A DNA stretch of 64,000 nt from Natrinema salsiterrestre. Lineage in GTDB: Archaea; Halobacteriota; Halobacteria; Halobacteriales; Natrialbaceae. The stretch spans positions 124,001 through 188,000 of the forward strand of contig NZ_JAMQOT010000003.1 in the NCBI RefSeq assembly GCF_029502005.1. The letters run 5' to 3'. Below the pieces are notes generated by a model that saw nothing but the letters and a program-made list of their open reading frames with translations, searched no databases and was not told the origin of the DNA. The translations under genes were made by a program, and so were the position numbers. Shown here piece by piece: positions 26,392-35,634 of the stretch (the first letter of the stretch is position 1; every line of letters begins with the position of its first letter).

Positions 26392-27017
26392 CGACGTCCC
26401 ACCCCGATCGTGCGCGACTCGTTCATACTATCAGTACAGTCCGAACACGTGACCTTCAATATTGGCTTCGTCACGACCGGTGAGTCGACGGCCATGCCGG
26501 TCACGCGTCGGCGGTACTGTCGGTTCGATCTCCGCGAGCACTGATCTCCCGTTCCCGACTCGCTCGCGGAGACGGGACGGGTCATGTTATGTGTGAACAT
26601 ACGCTGAAAAGGATTATATTACTGTCGTCTGATGCTCTAATCGTTCGCCGACCGATGATCCCATCCATCCCACCGATCCGCATCCCTGACCAGCGTCCGT
26701 CAGGGACGCGGATCGCAACGGCCGACCCCGGAGACGACTACGGGGACGGAACCGGGCACGGCGGGGGTGGACGGAATCCGAGCCGGTCATCGCGGCCGGG
26801 ATCGGTCGGAATCGGCTCCGTCCGCGCCGCGTAGACCGGTGCTCGGCCGGAGCCGACCGGATCTGGTTTTCGGGACGCGTCTCCTCCGTCTGCCAGGCGA
26901 GTTCGGCGGTCGGTCGGCACGGGTTACGACGGCGCGGGGATCGCTTTCCCCCGTGGTGTACTGGGCAACACGCGGGCACCGGGCTCGAGCGTCGAGTTCG
27001 ACTCTCGACGGGGGAGT
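26392..27017. other. 626-base intergenic stretch with hairpins
   Basis: It contains the dyad TATGT-GTGA-ACATA (26588-26601), a TATA-like GATTATATTAC (about 26614-26624), and two strong hairpins at 26675-26714 and 26726-26745. An 81-codon frame across it (26589-26834) is Pro/Arg/Gly-rich and not convincing as a protein. Confidence 0.4.
26645..26760 (+). ncRNA. Candidate small RNA with two hairpins
   Basis: GATCCGC-A-TCCCTGAC (26675-26690) pairs with GTCAGGGA-C-GCGGATC (26699-26714) around an 8-base loop, with only one mismatch in 16 positions. A second stem, CCCCG (26726-26730) with CGGGG (26741-26745), follows. A TATA element about 25-30 bases before 26645 gives a plausible start. The structure is seen; that it is transcribed is inferred. 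It could instead be an attenuator or a remnant of an insertion end. Confidence 0.35.
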
Positions 27018-27341
27018 ATGAACCGACCAGCGAACCCAGTCGTGGCGACGCTGACCGTGCGCGTCCCCCTCGGCGCGACGGGCAGCCTCGCCGACGGCGC
27101 AGCTCGAATCGTGAACCGAATCGATGCCGTCGATGCGATCGCAGATCCTGACGTCCGGCGGGTTTCGCCCGGACTCAACGACACGCGCGTCGAACTCCGG
27201 ATCCGCGTCGAGCTCGAGCCGGCCGCGGACGGCGATCTCGACGCGATTGCGAGACGGGAACTCGAGGCCGGCGTCGGCGTCGAAACCGTCGAGTGCGTCG
27301 AACCGGACCCGCCACCGAGAGCAGATGCCGGCAGCCCCTGA
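27018..27341 (+). CDS. Conserved-looking hypothetical protein (107 aa)
   Basis: No family is recognised. The protein begins MNRPANPVVATLTVRVPLG and has alternating hydrophobic strands (VATLTVRV, ARIVNRI, RVELRIRVELEP) with an acidic C-terminus ending in a Pro-rich tail, suggesting a small alpha/beta fold. Its codon use is typical of neighbouring real genes. It converges with the XPB gene with 7 bases between stops. Confidence 0.6.
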   Translation: MNRPANPVVATLTVRVPLGATGSLADGAARIVNRIDAVDAIADPDVRRVSPGLNDTRVELRIRVELEPAADGDLDAIARRELEAGVGVETVECVEPDPPPRADAGSP

Positions 27342-27348
27342 ACCGATT

Positions 27349-29283
27349 TCAGCGGCTCCTTTCGTCCTCGCGATCGACCGTCTGCTCGCGGATCGTCATG
27401 CCCTTTCGACCGAGATGCTGGAGCTGCTTCCGGGCGAAGTCCTCCTCGCGCGTGCCCCGCGTCGCGAGGACGTAGACGAGCGCACCGCCGGCGGGCCGCA
27501 TCGTGCGCCCGGCGCGCTGGGTCCCCTGTCGGCGCGAGCCCCCGAGACCGGAGGCGACGATGGCGAGATCGGCCGTCGGCAGGTCGATCCCTTCGTCGCC
27601 GACTCGCGAGATGAGCAGCAGATCCCGTTCGTTCCGCCGGAATTCGTCGAGCAGTCGCCGCCGCTCGTGGTGTGGCGTCTCGCCGCTGAGGAAGGGCACG
27701 TCGAGGGCCTCCGAGAGTTCGCGGCCCTGCTCGAGGTAGTCGACGAAGACGAGCGCCTTCGAGTCGGGGTGGGCCGACAGCAGGTAGCGGACCTCGTCGA
27801 CCTTCCCGCGATTCCGCGCGGCGATCCGGTACTTCTCCTGCCCGTCGGCCGAGCCGTAGGCGTTCGCTTGCTCGTCGTCGCCCCACGGCACGTACCGGAT
27901 CTCGAGTTCGGGTTCGGCGACGTGGCCCGCGTCGAACAGCGCCTCCCAGTCGGTGCCGATCGGCGGGCCGACGAGGGTGAAGATCTCCGTCTGGCGGTCG
28001 TCCTCCCGAATGGGCGACGCTGACAGGCCGAGTCGATGCTTCGACTGCAGGTGCGTACTGCGCCGATAGACGTCCGAGGGGACGTGTTGACATTCGTCGA
28101 AGATCACCAGCCCCCACTCGCGGTCGTCGAACAGCGAGCGGTGGCGGTCCATCCCCGCGATCTGGTAGGTGGCGATCGTCACCGGCCGCACTTCCTTCCG
28201 GCCCCCGTGGTACTGGCCGATCTGGTGGGGCTCGAGCGAGGTGTACTCCACGATGGTGTCGGCCCACTGCTGTGCGAGGTCGCGACTCGGGACGAGGACG
28301 AGGGTCTCGCCGTCGACGTGGGCCATCGCGCCCATCGCGGCCACCGTCTTGCCGCTCCCCGGCGGGCCGACGAAGACGCCCTCGCCGGCCTCCGCGAACC
28401 GATCGACCCAGGTCCGCTGGTAGTCCCGCAGTCGAACCTCGAGATCGATCGGCAGCTCCTCGCCGGACTCGAGTTCGCGGTGATCCTGCACCGGATAGCC
28501 GGCCTCGTAGAGGATCCGCTTGATCGCGGCCTCTGAGCCCTCCTGCACCCAGTCTTCGGTCTCGGAGATCGGCGCGTGGACGTGTTCCTCGTCGAGTTTC
28601 TGCCGGGCGACGTTCCCCATGATCTCGGGGCTCTGGGCCTCGAGCACGGTGTAGCCGTCCTCGTGGGTCACGAGCCGGAACTGGTGGGCGCGATCCCACT
28701 GGCTCTCGACCCAGTCCTCGAGGTCCTCGGAGCGCTGGCCGAGCGCTTGCCGCATCGTTCGCGCGAGGTCGTCGAAGGAATCGTGTGGCGTCCCCCAGAC
28801 GTCCTCCGGGCGGACGACGTAGCGGTAGCCCTGCTCGCCGTTCGCATCGGCGAGGTGAGCGAACTGGGAGAGCTGTGCGCGGGTGAACTGGTCGGGTCGG
28901 TCGACGATAATCTCCCGTCGCTTCGGGAAGACGACCACCCGCTCGCGGTCGGTCAGATCCTCGAGTTCGCTCGGATACCAGACCACCGGATCCGTCGAGA
29001 CGGCGTGGCGCTCGAGGTCACCGTTTTCGGCGAGCGCCTCGAGCCGGTCGGCGGCTTGTTCCTGTGAAATCTCGAGTGCACGCGAGACGGCCGCAGCGGT
29101 GAGGACCGGCCGTCCTTCCTGCTGGCTGGCGTCGTGGAAATCGGCGATCGTGAACTCGTCGTCGGGGTCGTTCTCCTCGCCCGTGTCGTTCTCGTCGCCG
29201 GCGACGGCCGGCTCCGCACCGCCCGACGCCTCGGACTCGCTTCGCTCGTCGTCGGTCGGCTCCGAAGAACGTTCGTCGGTCAC
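27349..29283 (-). CDS. XPB/Rad25-type DNA helicase
   Basis: A 644-residue SF2 helicase. It has an acidic N-terminus, a winged/damage-recognition-like region (about 45-250), and the helicase core: Walker A FVGPPGSGKT (306-313 core), DECQH as motif II (about 396-400) where most XPB has DEVH, and motif VI QRAGRTMRP near 610. Archaeal XPB proteins act in DNA repair or promoter opening, often with the nuclease Bax1, which is absent here. The GTG at 29283 is preferred over an ATG 37 codons upstream because a TATA-like TTTACAC lies about 27 bases before it and the upstream part is basic and low quality. Divergent from a small conserved gene. Confidence 0.85.
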   Translation of the reverse strand: MTDERSSEPTDDERSESEASGGAEPAVAGDENDTGEENDPDDEFTIADFHDASQQEGRPVLTAAAVSRALEISQEQAADRLEALAENGDLERHAVSTDPVVWYPSELEDLTDRERVVVFPKRREIIVDRPDQFTRAQLSQFAHLADANGEQGYRYVVRPEDVWGTPHDSFDDLARTMRQALGQRSEDLEDWVESQWDRAHQFRLVTHEDGYTVLEAQSPEIMGNVARQKLDEEHVHAPISETEDWVQEGSEAAIKRILYEAGYPVQDHRELESGEELPIDLEVRLRDYQRTWVDRFAEAGEGVFVGPPGSGKTVAAMGAMAHVDGETLVLVPSRDLAQQWADTIVEYTSLEPHQIGQYHGGRKEVRPVTIATYQIAGMDRHRSLFDDREWGLVIFDECQHVPSDVYRRSTHLQSKHRLGLSASPIREDDRQTEIFTLVGPPIGTDWEALFDAGHVAEPELEIRYVPWGDDEQANAYGSADGQEKYRIAARNRGKVDEVRYLLSAHPDSKALVFVDYLEQGRELSEALDVPFLSGETPHHERRRLLDEFRRNERDLLLISRVGDEGIDLPTADLAIVASGLGGSRRQGTQRAGRTMRPAGGALVYVLATRGTREEDFARKQLQHLGRKGMTIREQTVDREDERSR

Positions 29284-29410
29284 TGGCGACTCGTAACGGC
29301 GGTGCGTGTAAACCGATTTCGTTCGGCGGCCTCCGGCTGCTCTCTCGCGAGGCGAGTGCGTCCTCCGTTCCCGGATAGCTATATTTGACTGCACGACATC
29401 GAGTCCCAGT

Positions 29411-29599
29411 ATGTACCGCGCGATCCTCCCCGAAGGACAGATCGAGTGCGAACGATACGACCGGACCGAGAACGGCGTCGAACTCTACGGCGACGAGGAC
29501 GCGTTCATCGCGTTCGTCCCCTACGACAACCTTCACGCGCTTGCCGACGAGGCCCTCTACACCGGGGGCAGCGGCGAGGACGAGCGGTCGATCATGTAG
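29411..29599 (+). CDS. Small conserved haloarchaeal protein (62 aa)
   Basis: MYRAILPEGQIECERYDRTENGVEL opens a compact, acidic beta-rich protein without cysteine pairs. Proteins of this type are conserved beside XPB and TFB genes in haloarchaea as far as I recall, but the function is unknown. The TATA element GCTATATTTGAC (about 29378-29389) is about 27 bases upstream of the ATG, so the message is probably leaderless. Its last 8 bases overlap the end of the convergent TFB gene. Confidence 0.7.
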   Translation: MYRAILPEGQIECERYDRTENGVELYGDEDAFIAFVPYDNLHALADEALYTGGSGEDERSIM

Positions 29600-30551
29600 T
29601 CGGCTGCTGGTCGATCGCCTCGAGCTGCTCGCGATACCGGTTTCGGACGGTGACGACGGTCGTCTGGGCGGTGTCGGCGACCGCTCGCTGCGGGATGGTC
29701 TCGTCGCAGAGGAGGCCGGCGGCGTAGATGGCCGCGGCGGCGAACCCGGTCGGTGACTTGCCCGAGTGGAGTCCCTTCTCGGTCGTCCGATCGATGATCT
29801 CGATGGCCTTGGTCTCGACGTCCTTGTCGACGTCCAGTTCCGAGCAAAAGCGCGGCACGAACTGTCGGGGATTCGTCGGCTCGAGATTGATGTCCAGTTC
29901 GTCAGCGATATAGCGATACGTCCGCCCGATCTCCCGCTGGTCGACCCGTGAAACGGACGTTACTTCCTCGAGGCTGCGGGGAATGCCCTCTTTCCGACAC
30001 GCCGTATAGAGCGCGCTGGTCGCGACGCCCTCGATCGAGCGGCCGCGGATGAGGTCCTGCTCGAGCGCCTGCCGGTAAATGACGCTTGCGGTCTCCTTGA
30101 CCGGCTTGGGCACGCCCAACGCGCTGACCATCCGGTCGATCTCCGAGAGGGCGTACTTGAGGTTGCGTTCGCCCGCGTTTTTCGTGCGGATTCGTTCCTG
30201 CCAGACGCGGAGCCGATGGAGCTGGCCGTGTTTGTCCGCCGACATCGAGTGGCCGTTGGCGTCCTTGTTCCGCCAGTCGATGGTGGTCGTTAACCCGCGG
30301 TCGTGCATCGACTGGGTCAGCGGCGCACCGACGCGGGAGAGCTCGTCGTGTTCCTGTGCGTTGAACGCCCGCCACTCCGGTCCGTAATCGATGGGATCTT
30401 CGGTGAGGACGAGCCCACACTCCTTACAGACTTGCTCACCGCGGTCCGGATCGTGGACGATCGTGTCGGTCTCGCAGTCGGGACACAATCCGGTCTCGAC
30501 CTCCTCGGACTGTGATTCGCTGCTGTGTTGATCGATGATAGACCGCGTCAT
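29592..30551 (-). CDS. tfb: Transcription initiation factor TFB
   Basis: A 319-residue TFIIB homolog. The N-terminal zinc ribbon has CPDC and CKEC (Cys23, 26, 42, 45). The B-finger/linker region includes EWRAFNAQEHDELSRVGAPLT, split here as EWRAFNAQ and RVGAPLT. Two cyclin folds follow (about 120-210 and 220-310). It bridges TBP-bound promoters and RNA polymerase. Haloarchaea have several TFBs; which paralog this is cannot be told. A longer open frame exists upstream, but the ATG at 30551 begins the family-type sequence MTRSIIDQ. Confidence 0.93.
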   Translation of the reverse strand: MTRSIIDQHSSESQSEEVETGLCPDCETDTIVHDPDRGEQVCKECGLVLTEDPIDYGPEWRAFNAQEHDELSRVGAPLTQSMHDRGLTTTIDWRNKDANGHSMSADKHGQLHRLRVWQERIRTKNAGERNLKYALSEIDRMVSALGVPKPVKETASVIYRQALEQDLIRGRSIEGVATSALYTACRKEGIPRSLEEVTSVSRVDQREIGRTYRYIADELDINLEPTNPRQFVPRFCSELDVDKDVETKAIEIIDRTTEKGLHSGKSPTGFAAAAIYAAGLLCDETIPQRAVADTAQTTVVTVRNRYREQLEAIDQQPTT

Positions 30552-31392
30552 CACTACCGGAGGAAACCCGGCCGGCACTGTAAGGGGCTCACATGGTTTC
30601 GCGGGAAACAGCGACTTACTGCACTGCCGGCTGTCAGTCACTGCGACGATCCGCCGCATCGATGGCGGGGAATCACGTGACCAGTTCCGAGCGACGGAAC
30701 GCAGTCCCAGACGAGTCCGACGTCGCCGGCGAAAGAGAGAACGGAAGGCAGACGATACGACCGCCATCCGCCCCGAGCGATCGGTGTGCCGGTCGCGTCG
30801 AGACCGTGTCCCATCGGTCCAGTTCGGGTGAAGCGACCGCCGTCCGGTCGCTTCGACCCAGTGTGTGCAACGCACACATGGCACATGAAACGTGGCGCTC
30901 GTTTCGTCGAATAGCCGACGTAAATGTCCGATTCACGGTGTAAATCCGTTGTTCGCACGTGAACTGTTGGTTGACTTTATATTGGTCGCTTCGGACCTTT
31001 GGAATCAGCGCCGTGTTGGTAACCAGCCCTCCACCCCGCGCCAGCGTTCGGTCTTCATCCGGTGATATCACCCGTACGAGGTCGATATTCGGGCGCAATC
31101 ACCGAGTACCGACCGGCGTCCGCGGGAGCCGAAACCGCCCGTCGCGACGGTTCTCGAGCGTCGCGATACTCCCCTCGAGAAGTCGCCGCGTACCCCCTTT
31201 GCAGACGGTGCGAAACGTGGCCGTGTTTAAGAGTATCTCTGTTGGTGTACAACCTGGTGTGTCAAACGTGATCCCGACTCGCCGTTCGAACGTACAGCGG
31301 TCACCGTCAAGCCGACGCTTCGGTGACGTCGAGCACCGTGCCCAGGGGGCGTCGTGCTCGAATGGAACCGATACGACAGGAGGGTCGTCATA
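30552..31392. other. 841-base intergenic stretch
   Basis: No persuasive gene. It has a perfect palindrome TGTGTGC-AAC-GCACACA at 30862-30878 and a TATA-like CTTTATATTGG at about 30974-30984 facing right, about 410 bases before the DUF7344-like gene. A short frame (30959-31393) is Arg/Ser-rich and reads like noncoding DNA. Confidence 0.4.
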
Positions 31393-31989
31393 ATGTCCTC
31401 GATCGATACGTCCTTGCCCGACGAAATCGCATCCGTCGCGGACGCCGACGGAGACGAACGCCTTTCGAAGGACGTCATTTTCGAACTTTTGAAAAACAGA
31501 CGCCGACGCGAGGTTCTCGCATACCTGCTGGAAGCCGACGAAACGGTGACGCTCGGTGAACTCGCGGAACAGATCGCCGCGTGGGAAAACGAGACCGAGG
31601 TAGAGGCGCTCAGCTCCGATCAGCGCAAGCGCGTCTACGTCGCCCTCTATCAGACCCACTTGCCGAAGATGGACGACGCCGGAATCGTCGAGTACGATCA
31701 GGATCGCGGGCTGATCTCGCTGGCCGATAACGCCGACCTGTTGATGATGTACCTCGATACGGACACGCATCGACAGGACCGGTGGGACCGGTGGTACGCC
31801 GGTCTCAGCGTGATCGGCGCTGCCTTTCTCGGCGCGGCAGTTCTCGGCGTTCCTGTGGTGTCATCCCTCCCGCTGATCGCCCTCGCCGGCGTCGTCGTCG
31901 GTGCCTTTTTTTGTCTCTCAGTCACCCACGTCGTCCGAAACCGGTCCCGCGAACGCAACGTCGACGGCAAACTGTCCCGTATCGAGTAA
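31393..31989 (+). CDS. DUF7344-like HTH protein with C-terminal membrane hairpin
   Basis: A 198-residue protein. The N-terminal winged helix (about 18-110; SKDVIFELLKNRRRREVLAYL is characteristic, with TLGELAEQIAAWEN after it) is followed by two adjacent transmembrane helices (about 137-155 and 158-178) and a basic tail. This DNA-binding-plus-membrane layout is frequent next to haloarchaeal surface-glycan genes and might tie transcription to envelope state. It opens the polysaccharide region. The ATG at 31393 matches related proteins. Confidence 0.82.
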   Translation: MSSIDTSLPDEIASVADADGDERLSKDVIFELLKNRRRREVLAYLLEADETVTLGELAEQIAAWENETEVEALSSDQRKRVYVALYQTHLPKMDDAGIVEYDQDRGLISLADNADLLMMYLDTDTHRQDRWDRWYAGLSVIGAAFLGAAVLGVPVVSSLPLIALAGVVVGAFFCLSVTHVVRNRSRERNVDGKLSRIE

Positions 31990-32541
31990 CCCGCCAATCG
32001 CGACGGTGCAATCGTGTGGCGACCGGACCCCGATAGTACTGTCCCCCTGTCGTCCGTTCGTGCGGCGGTCGCTGCCCGTTGTCGATCTCTGAAGCAGCGA
32101 TTCGATCACTTACGCGCACGCCGAGTACGGTCACCGTCGCCTGATCCCCGCTATCCGATCGCCTCGCCGTCTCCTCGCGGACTGCAAAGAAGCTTTTTAG
32201 CGTCCGCTTACGTAGAGTCGAACGGCTCCCGACGACCGTCATCCACTACCGGAACAGTCGCGTGCCAGCAGCTGTTCTCGGCGCGGGAGCCGTTTCCTCG
32301 ATCAGTCCCATTACTCCACCCGCGGCGTCCACGCCCGCCTCGAGTCGCGACTCCCTCGAGGAGGACACCGGTCCGGAAGCCGCTAGTCACGTCTCGTCGC
32401 CCGTCGACGCGCGGATCCGTCGGGACGGATGGGCGTTACTCTCAGTAACCGGTATCGTATACGGACAGTACGCCGAGAGAGAGTTATCCACGGTGAAGTA
32501 ACCGGATTAAAACTAATGACGGGTGAGGTGACGGTCCCCAC
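31990..32541. other. 552-base intergenic stretch
   Basis: No gene seen. AGCTTTTTAGCG (about 32191-32202) and GATTAAAACTAATG (about 32503-32516) are T/A-rich promoter-like elements; the second is about 30 bases from the oxidoreductase ATG. Confidence 0.35.
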
Positions 32542-33690
32542 ATGGTCGTGCGAACCGCAGTTGTCGGCGCAGGAACGGTTTCACGGGCGCACCTCGCCGG
32601 TGCCCGGAACAATCCCGACATGGAACTGGTCGCGGTCTGTGATATCGACGCGGAACTGGCCAGGGAACGGGCACGGGAGTTCGGGACGATGGCCGTGACG
32701 GACTTCACCGATCTCCTCGACGAACTCGACTGTCTCCACGTTTGTACGCCGGTACAGACGCACTTCGACATCGCTCGGCAGGCGATCGAAGCCGGCGTCG
32801 CCGTCATCATCGAGAAGCCGGCGACCGTCACCGTCGAGGAGGCCGAGGAGCTCATCGCCCTCTCGCGGGAACACGAAACGCCGGCGACGGTCATTCACAA
32901 TCACCTGTTCTATCCGGCGCCCCGCAAGGCCCGCGAGCTGATCGACGCCGGCGAACTCGGGCAGATCAGGTCCGTGAACGTCCTCTACGCGGGACTGACG
33001 CCCCCGGATCAGGTCAACCGCGGCTCGTGGGTGTTCGAGCTCCCCGGCGGCGAGTTCGAAGAGGGGCTCCCCCATCCGATCTACTCTATTCTCGGCGTCG
33101 GCGGCTGGCCTGAACGCGGCGACGATATCTCCGCACAGACCGTCCTCTCGACGGACTACGAGGAGGACTTCGAGTACGATCAGGCACAGGCACAGTACGT
33201 CTCCGAGGCGGGCGCGCTCTGTAACGTGACGATGATTTCGGGGACGCTGCCACAGCGCCTCCACGTGATTACCGGGACCGAAAAGTCCCTGATCGTCGAC
33301 GAGATCAACCAGTCGCTCTACGAAGTCGACGAGGACTACACCTCGTCTGTCCTCGCCCGGTCGAAGAAGAGCCTCGACGTGTCGCTGGCGCAGGTCACCA
33401 GTACGCTCGAGAACGCGAAATCCGTCGCGACGTCCCGGTTCGACGACAGCTGGGAGGCGGAAACCGAGACGAACTCCCACTGTGCGATCTTCGACGGGTT
33501 CGTCGACGCGATCGAGGGCGACGCCGACGTGCCGGTCCCGCTCGAGCAGTCGAAATGGACGATCCGTATTATGGAAGCGATTCGGGAGTCCGCTCGCCCG
33601 CAGGAGGGAGCCGACCTGCCGGACGTGGCGGACGCGGGAGAACCGTCGGAGACGCGAGACGACGAGTCGTCGGTCTCCGCCGACCTCTAA
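32542..33690 (+). CDS. Gfo/Idh/MocA-family sugar oxidoreductase
   Basis: A 382-residue NAD(P)-dependent dehydrogenase. The Rossmann loop is VVGAGTVSRAHLAG (Gly9-Ser14 core), and the EKP motif (Glu90-Lys91-Pro92) begins the nucleotide-facing segment. The C-terminal alpha/beta domain includes a loop with GLPHPIYSILGVGGWPERGDD (given as GLPHPIYSIL and GGWPERGDD). The likely substrate is a nucleotide-sugar intermediate, for instance 3-oxidation of a uronic or amino sugar. It sits just before a flippase gene and may be co-transcribed with it (31-base gap). An acidic tail is added at the C-terminus. Confidence 0.88.
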   Translation: MVVRTAVVGAGTVSRAHLAGARNNPDMELVAVCDIDAELARERAREFGTMAVTDFTDLLDELDCLHVCTPVQTHFDIARQAIEAGVAVIIEKPATVTVEEAEELIALSREHETPATVIHNHLFYPAPRKARELIDAGELGQIRSVNVLYAGLTPPDQVNRGSWVFELPGGEFEEGLPHPIYSILGVGGWPERGDDISAQTVLSTDYEEDFEYDQAQAQYVSEAGALCNVTMISGTLPQRLHVITGTEKSLIVDEINQSLYEVDEDYTSSVLARSKKSLDVSLAQVTSTLENAKSVATSRFDDSWEAETETNSHCAIFDGFVDAIEGDADVPVPLEQSKWTIRIMEAIRESARPQEGADLPDVADAGEPSETRDDESSVSADL

Positions 33691-33721
33691 TCGGGCTCGA
33701 TAGCGCCACTCACTGCTACCG

Positions 33722-35185
33722 ATGTCTCTCTCACACCGTATCGTCCGCGGAGTCACGGCCACGTTCGGTGCGCAGCTGCTCCGACTCGGGGCACAGGGGG
33801 CCATCATCCTGTTGCTCACGCGGGTGTTCCTCTCACCCGACGACTACGGGCTCATCTTCCTCGCCATCTCCGTCTTCTCGATCGCAACGCTGTTCGGAAC
33901 CCTCGGGATCCCGAAATCGATGGCGAAATTCGTCACCGAGTACCGGGAGACCGACGAGTCCCAGATCCCGCACATCGTCCGTTCGTCGATCGCGTTCAAC
34001 GCAGTCACCGTCACCGTCGTCTGCCTTCTCTTCGTCCGCTTTCGCGACCCGATCGCCGCCGCGTACGGCGAACCCCGGTTGGAGCCGTTGCTCGCGCTCG
34101 GGGTCGTCTACATCGTCGTCAAGGTGGCGCAGGGCTACCTGCTGATCGCGTTCCAGGGCTTCGGGAGAGTCACCCTGACCGCGGCCACCAGTACGGTCTC
34201 GAGCGTCGGCCGACTCGGGTTCATCGTCCTCTTCGTGATCGCCGGCTTCGGTGCCTACGGCGCGCTGGCCGGCTTCGTCGTGGGCTATCTCCTGTCCGTC
34301 GTCGTCGGCGGCGTCCTCCTCTATCGGATCGTGTCGTCGTATCCGACCGCCGACTCGAGCGAACCCGGCCTGTCGACGCGAATCGCCAGGTACAGCCTCC
34401 CCCTAACCGCATCACAGGGTGCGAACGTCCTGTACAAGCGCGTCGACACGCTGATGGTCGGCTTCTTCCTGACGCCGGTCGCGGTCGGCTTCTACGAACT
34501 CGCCAAACAGGTCTCGACGTTCGTGATCGCGCCCGCCGACTCGCTGGGCTTCACGCTCGCACCGACGTTCGGCGAACGCAAATCCGACGAACGGCTCGAT
34601 CGAGCCGCTCGGGTGTACGAACAATCGCTCGAGTACGTCCTGCTCGTCTACCTGCCGGCGATGGCTGGGATCGTGCTCCTGGCCGACCCGGGAATTCGAT
34701 TCGTCTTCGGGGACGCATACGCCGGTGCTGCGCCCGTCTTGCAGGTGTTCAGCGTCTTCGTCCTGTTTCAGGCGATCGACAAGATCACCAACGACAGCCT
34801 CGATTATCTGGGGCGGGCGACGGAGCGGGCGATCGGCAAAGGGGTCACCGGCGCGTTGAATTTCGGACTGAACCTCGTCCTGATTCCGTCGATCGGGGTC
34901 GTCGGCGCGGCGACGTCGACGGCCCTCTGTTACGGGCTCATGGTCTGTTACAACGTGTTCCTCATCGATCGGGAACTCGACCTCCACTGGCGCAGTCTCG
35001 CGACGTCGATCGCGGCCGCCGCCGGCGTGACCGTCGCGATGACCGCTGCCGTCGTCGCGTTGCAGCCGTTCGTCACCGGGCCGGCCACCTTGCTCGCCGT
35101 GGTTGCTGCCGGCGTAACGGTGTGGGCAGCGCTGTCCGTCGCGAGCGGTCTCGTCGACATCTCCGAGATCGGGACGCGCGTCTAG
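33722..35185 (+). CDS. Wzx-like polysaccharide flippase, GC-rich copy
   Basis: A 487-residue MOP-superfamily membrane protein with about 14 hydrophobic segments, opening HRIVRGVTATFGAQLLRLG and with FLSPDDYGLIFLAISVFSI near residue 37. The KRVDTLMVGFFLTPVAVGFYELAKQ stretch near 240 is the family landmark in the second half (read as two parts here). It should move lipid-linked oligosaccharide outward for surface glycan or N-glycan assembly. A paralog of identical length lies at 54430 in an AT-rich setting. It is 31 bases downstream of the oxidoreductase. Confidence 0.88.
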   Translation: MSLSHRIVRGVTATFGAQLLRLGAQGAIILLLTRVFLSPDDYGLIFLAISVFSIATLFGTLGIPKSMAKFVTEYRETDESQIPHIVRSSIAFNAVTVTVVCLLFVRFRDPIAAAYGEPRLEPLLALGVVYIVVKVAQGYLLIAFQGFGRVTLTAATSTVSSVGRLGFIVLFVIAGFGAYGALAGFVVGYLLSVVVGGVLLYRIVSSYPTADSSEPGLSTRIARYSLPLTASQGANVLYKRVDTLMVGFFLTPVAVGFYELAKQVSTFVIAPADSLGFTLAPTFGERKSDERLDRAARVYEQSLEYVLLVYLPAMAGIVLLADPGIRFVFGDAYAGAAPVLQVFSVFVLFQAIDKITNDSLDYLGRATERAIGKGVTGALNFGLNLVLIPSIGVVGAATSTALCYGLMVCYNVFLIDRELDLHWRSLATSIAAAAGVTVAMTAAVVALQPFVTGPATLLAVVAAGVTVWAALSVASGLVDISEIGTRV

Positions 35186-35634
35186 CGCCTCGGTGGCTGC
35201 CGGACCAGGGACCAGTCATCCGTCCGACGCGCGTTCGGTTCGGCAACTCGTTTGACGACTCGGAGCCGGGACGGACTATTTCGATTCTGCCGTCACGGCT
35301 CTGCATTGTTCGTCTTTCGTTTCTCGCGATGAGTTGCCGATCCGAACCGTCCTCGTGTTCGATCCGCTTCGGGCACTGCGCTCTCTCTCTCTCGCGTCGA
35401 GCGCTGGTCCTCCCGTTCCGTTGAAACGTATCGTCACGGAGAGGGTCCGAATTCCCGGCCGGAACAGCGGTAATACGGTATTACCCAGTCGCCGCCTAGC
35501 AGTTCCAGTATAAAACATACGTATTAAAATGCTATAAAATAATGGAATATATTGGCTAAAGCTCTGAAAGTCTGTTTATTTTATACAGAATTAAGGGGAA
35601 AGTTTATGGGCGCATGCTGGTATTACCCGACCGC
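35186..35634. other. AT-rich promoter stretch before the first beta-helix gene
   Basis: The last 130 bases are markedly AT-rich (TAAAACATACGTATTAAAATG; read in parts as TAAAACATAC and GTATTAAAATG) and precede the beta-helix gene. The perfect palindrome at 35470 lies here. No gene seen. Confidence 0.4.
35470..35484. promoter_or_regulatory. Perfect GTAATAC-G-GTATTAC palindrome (copy d)
   Basis: This is the only fully symmetric member of the set. It is about 150 bases upstream of the beta-helix gene, and a further half-site GGTATTACCC occurs at about 35618, close to its start. Inferred to bind a dimeric regulator. Confidence 0.55.

Noticed and set aside
26589-26834. An 81-codon plus-strand frame spanning the hairpin region
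   Set aside because: It is Pro/Gly/Arg-rich and crosses two strong inverted repeats, which fits noncoding DNA better than a protein.
30959-31393. A 144-codon frame upstream of the DUF7344-like gene
   Set aside because: Ser/Arg-rich with few acidic residues, unlike genuine haloarchaeal proteins; no recognisable domain.
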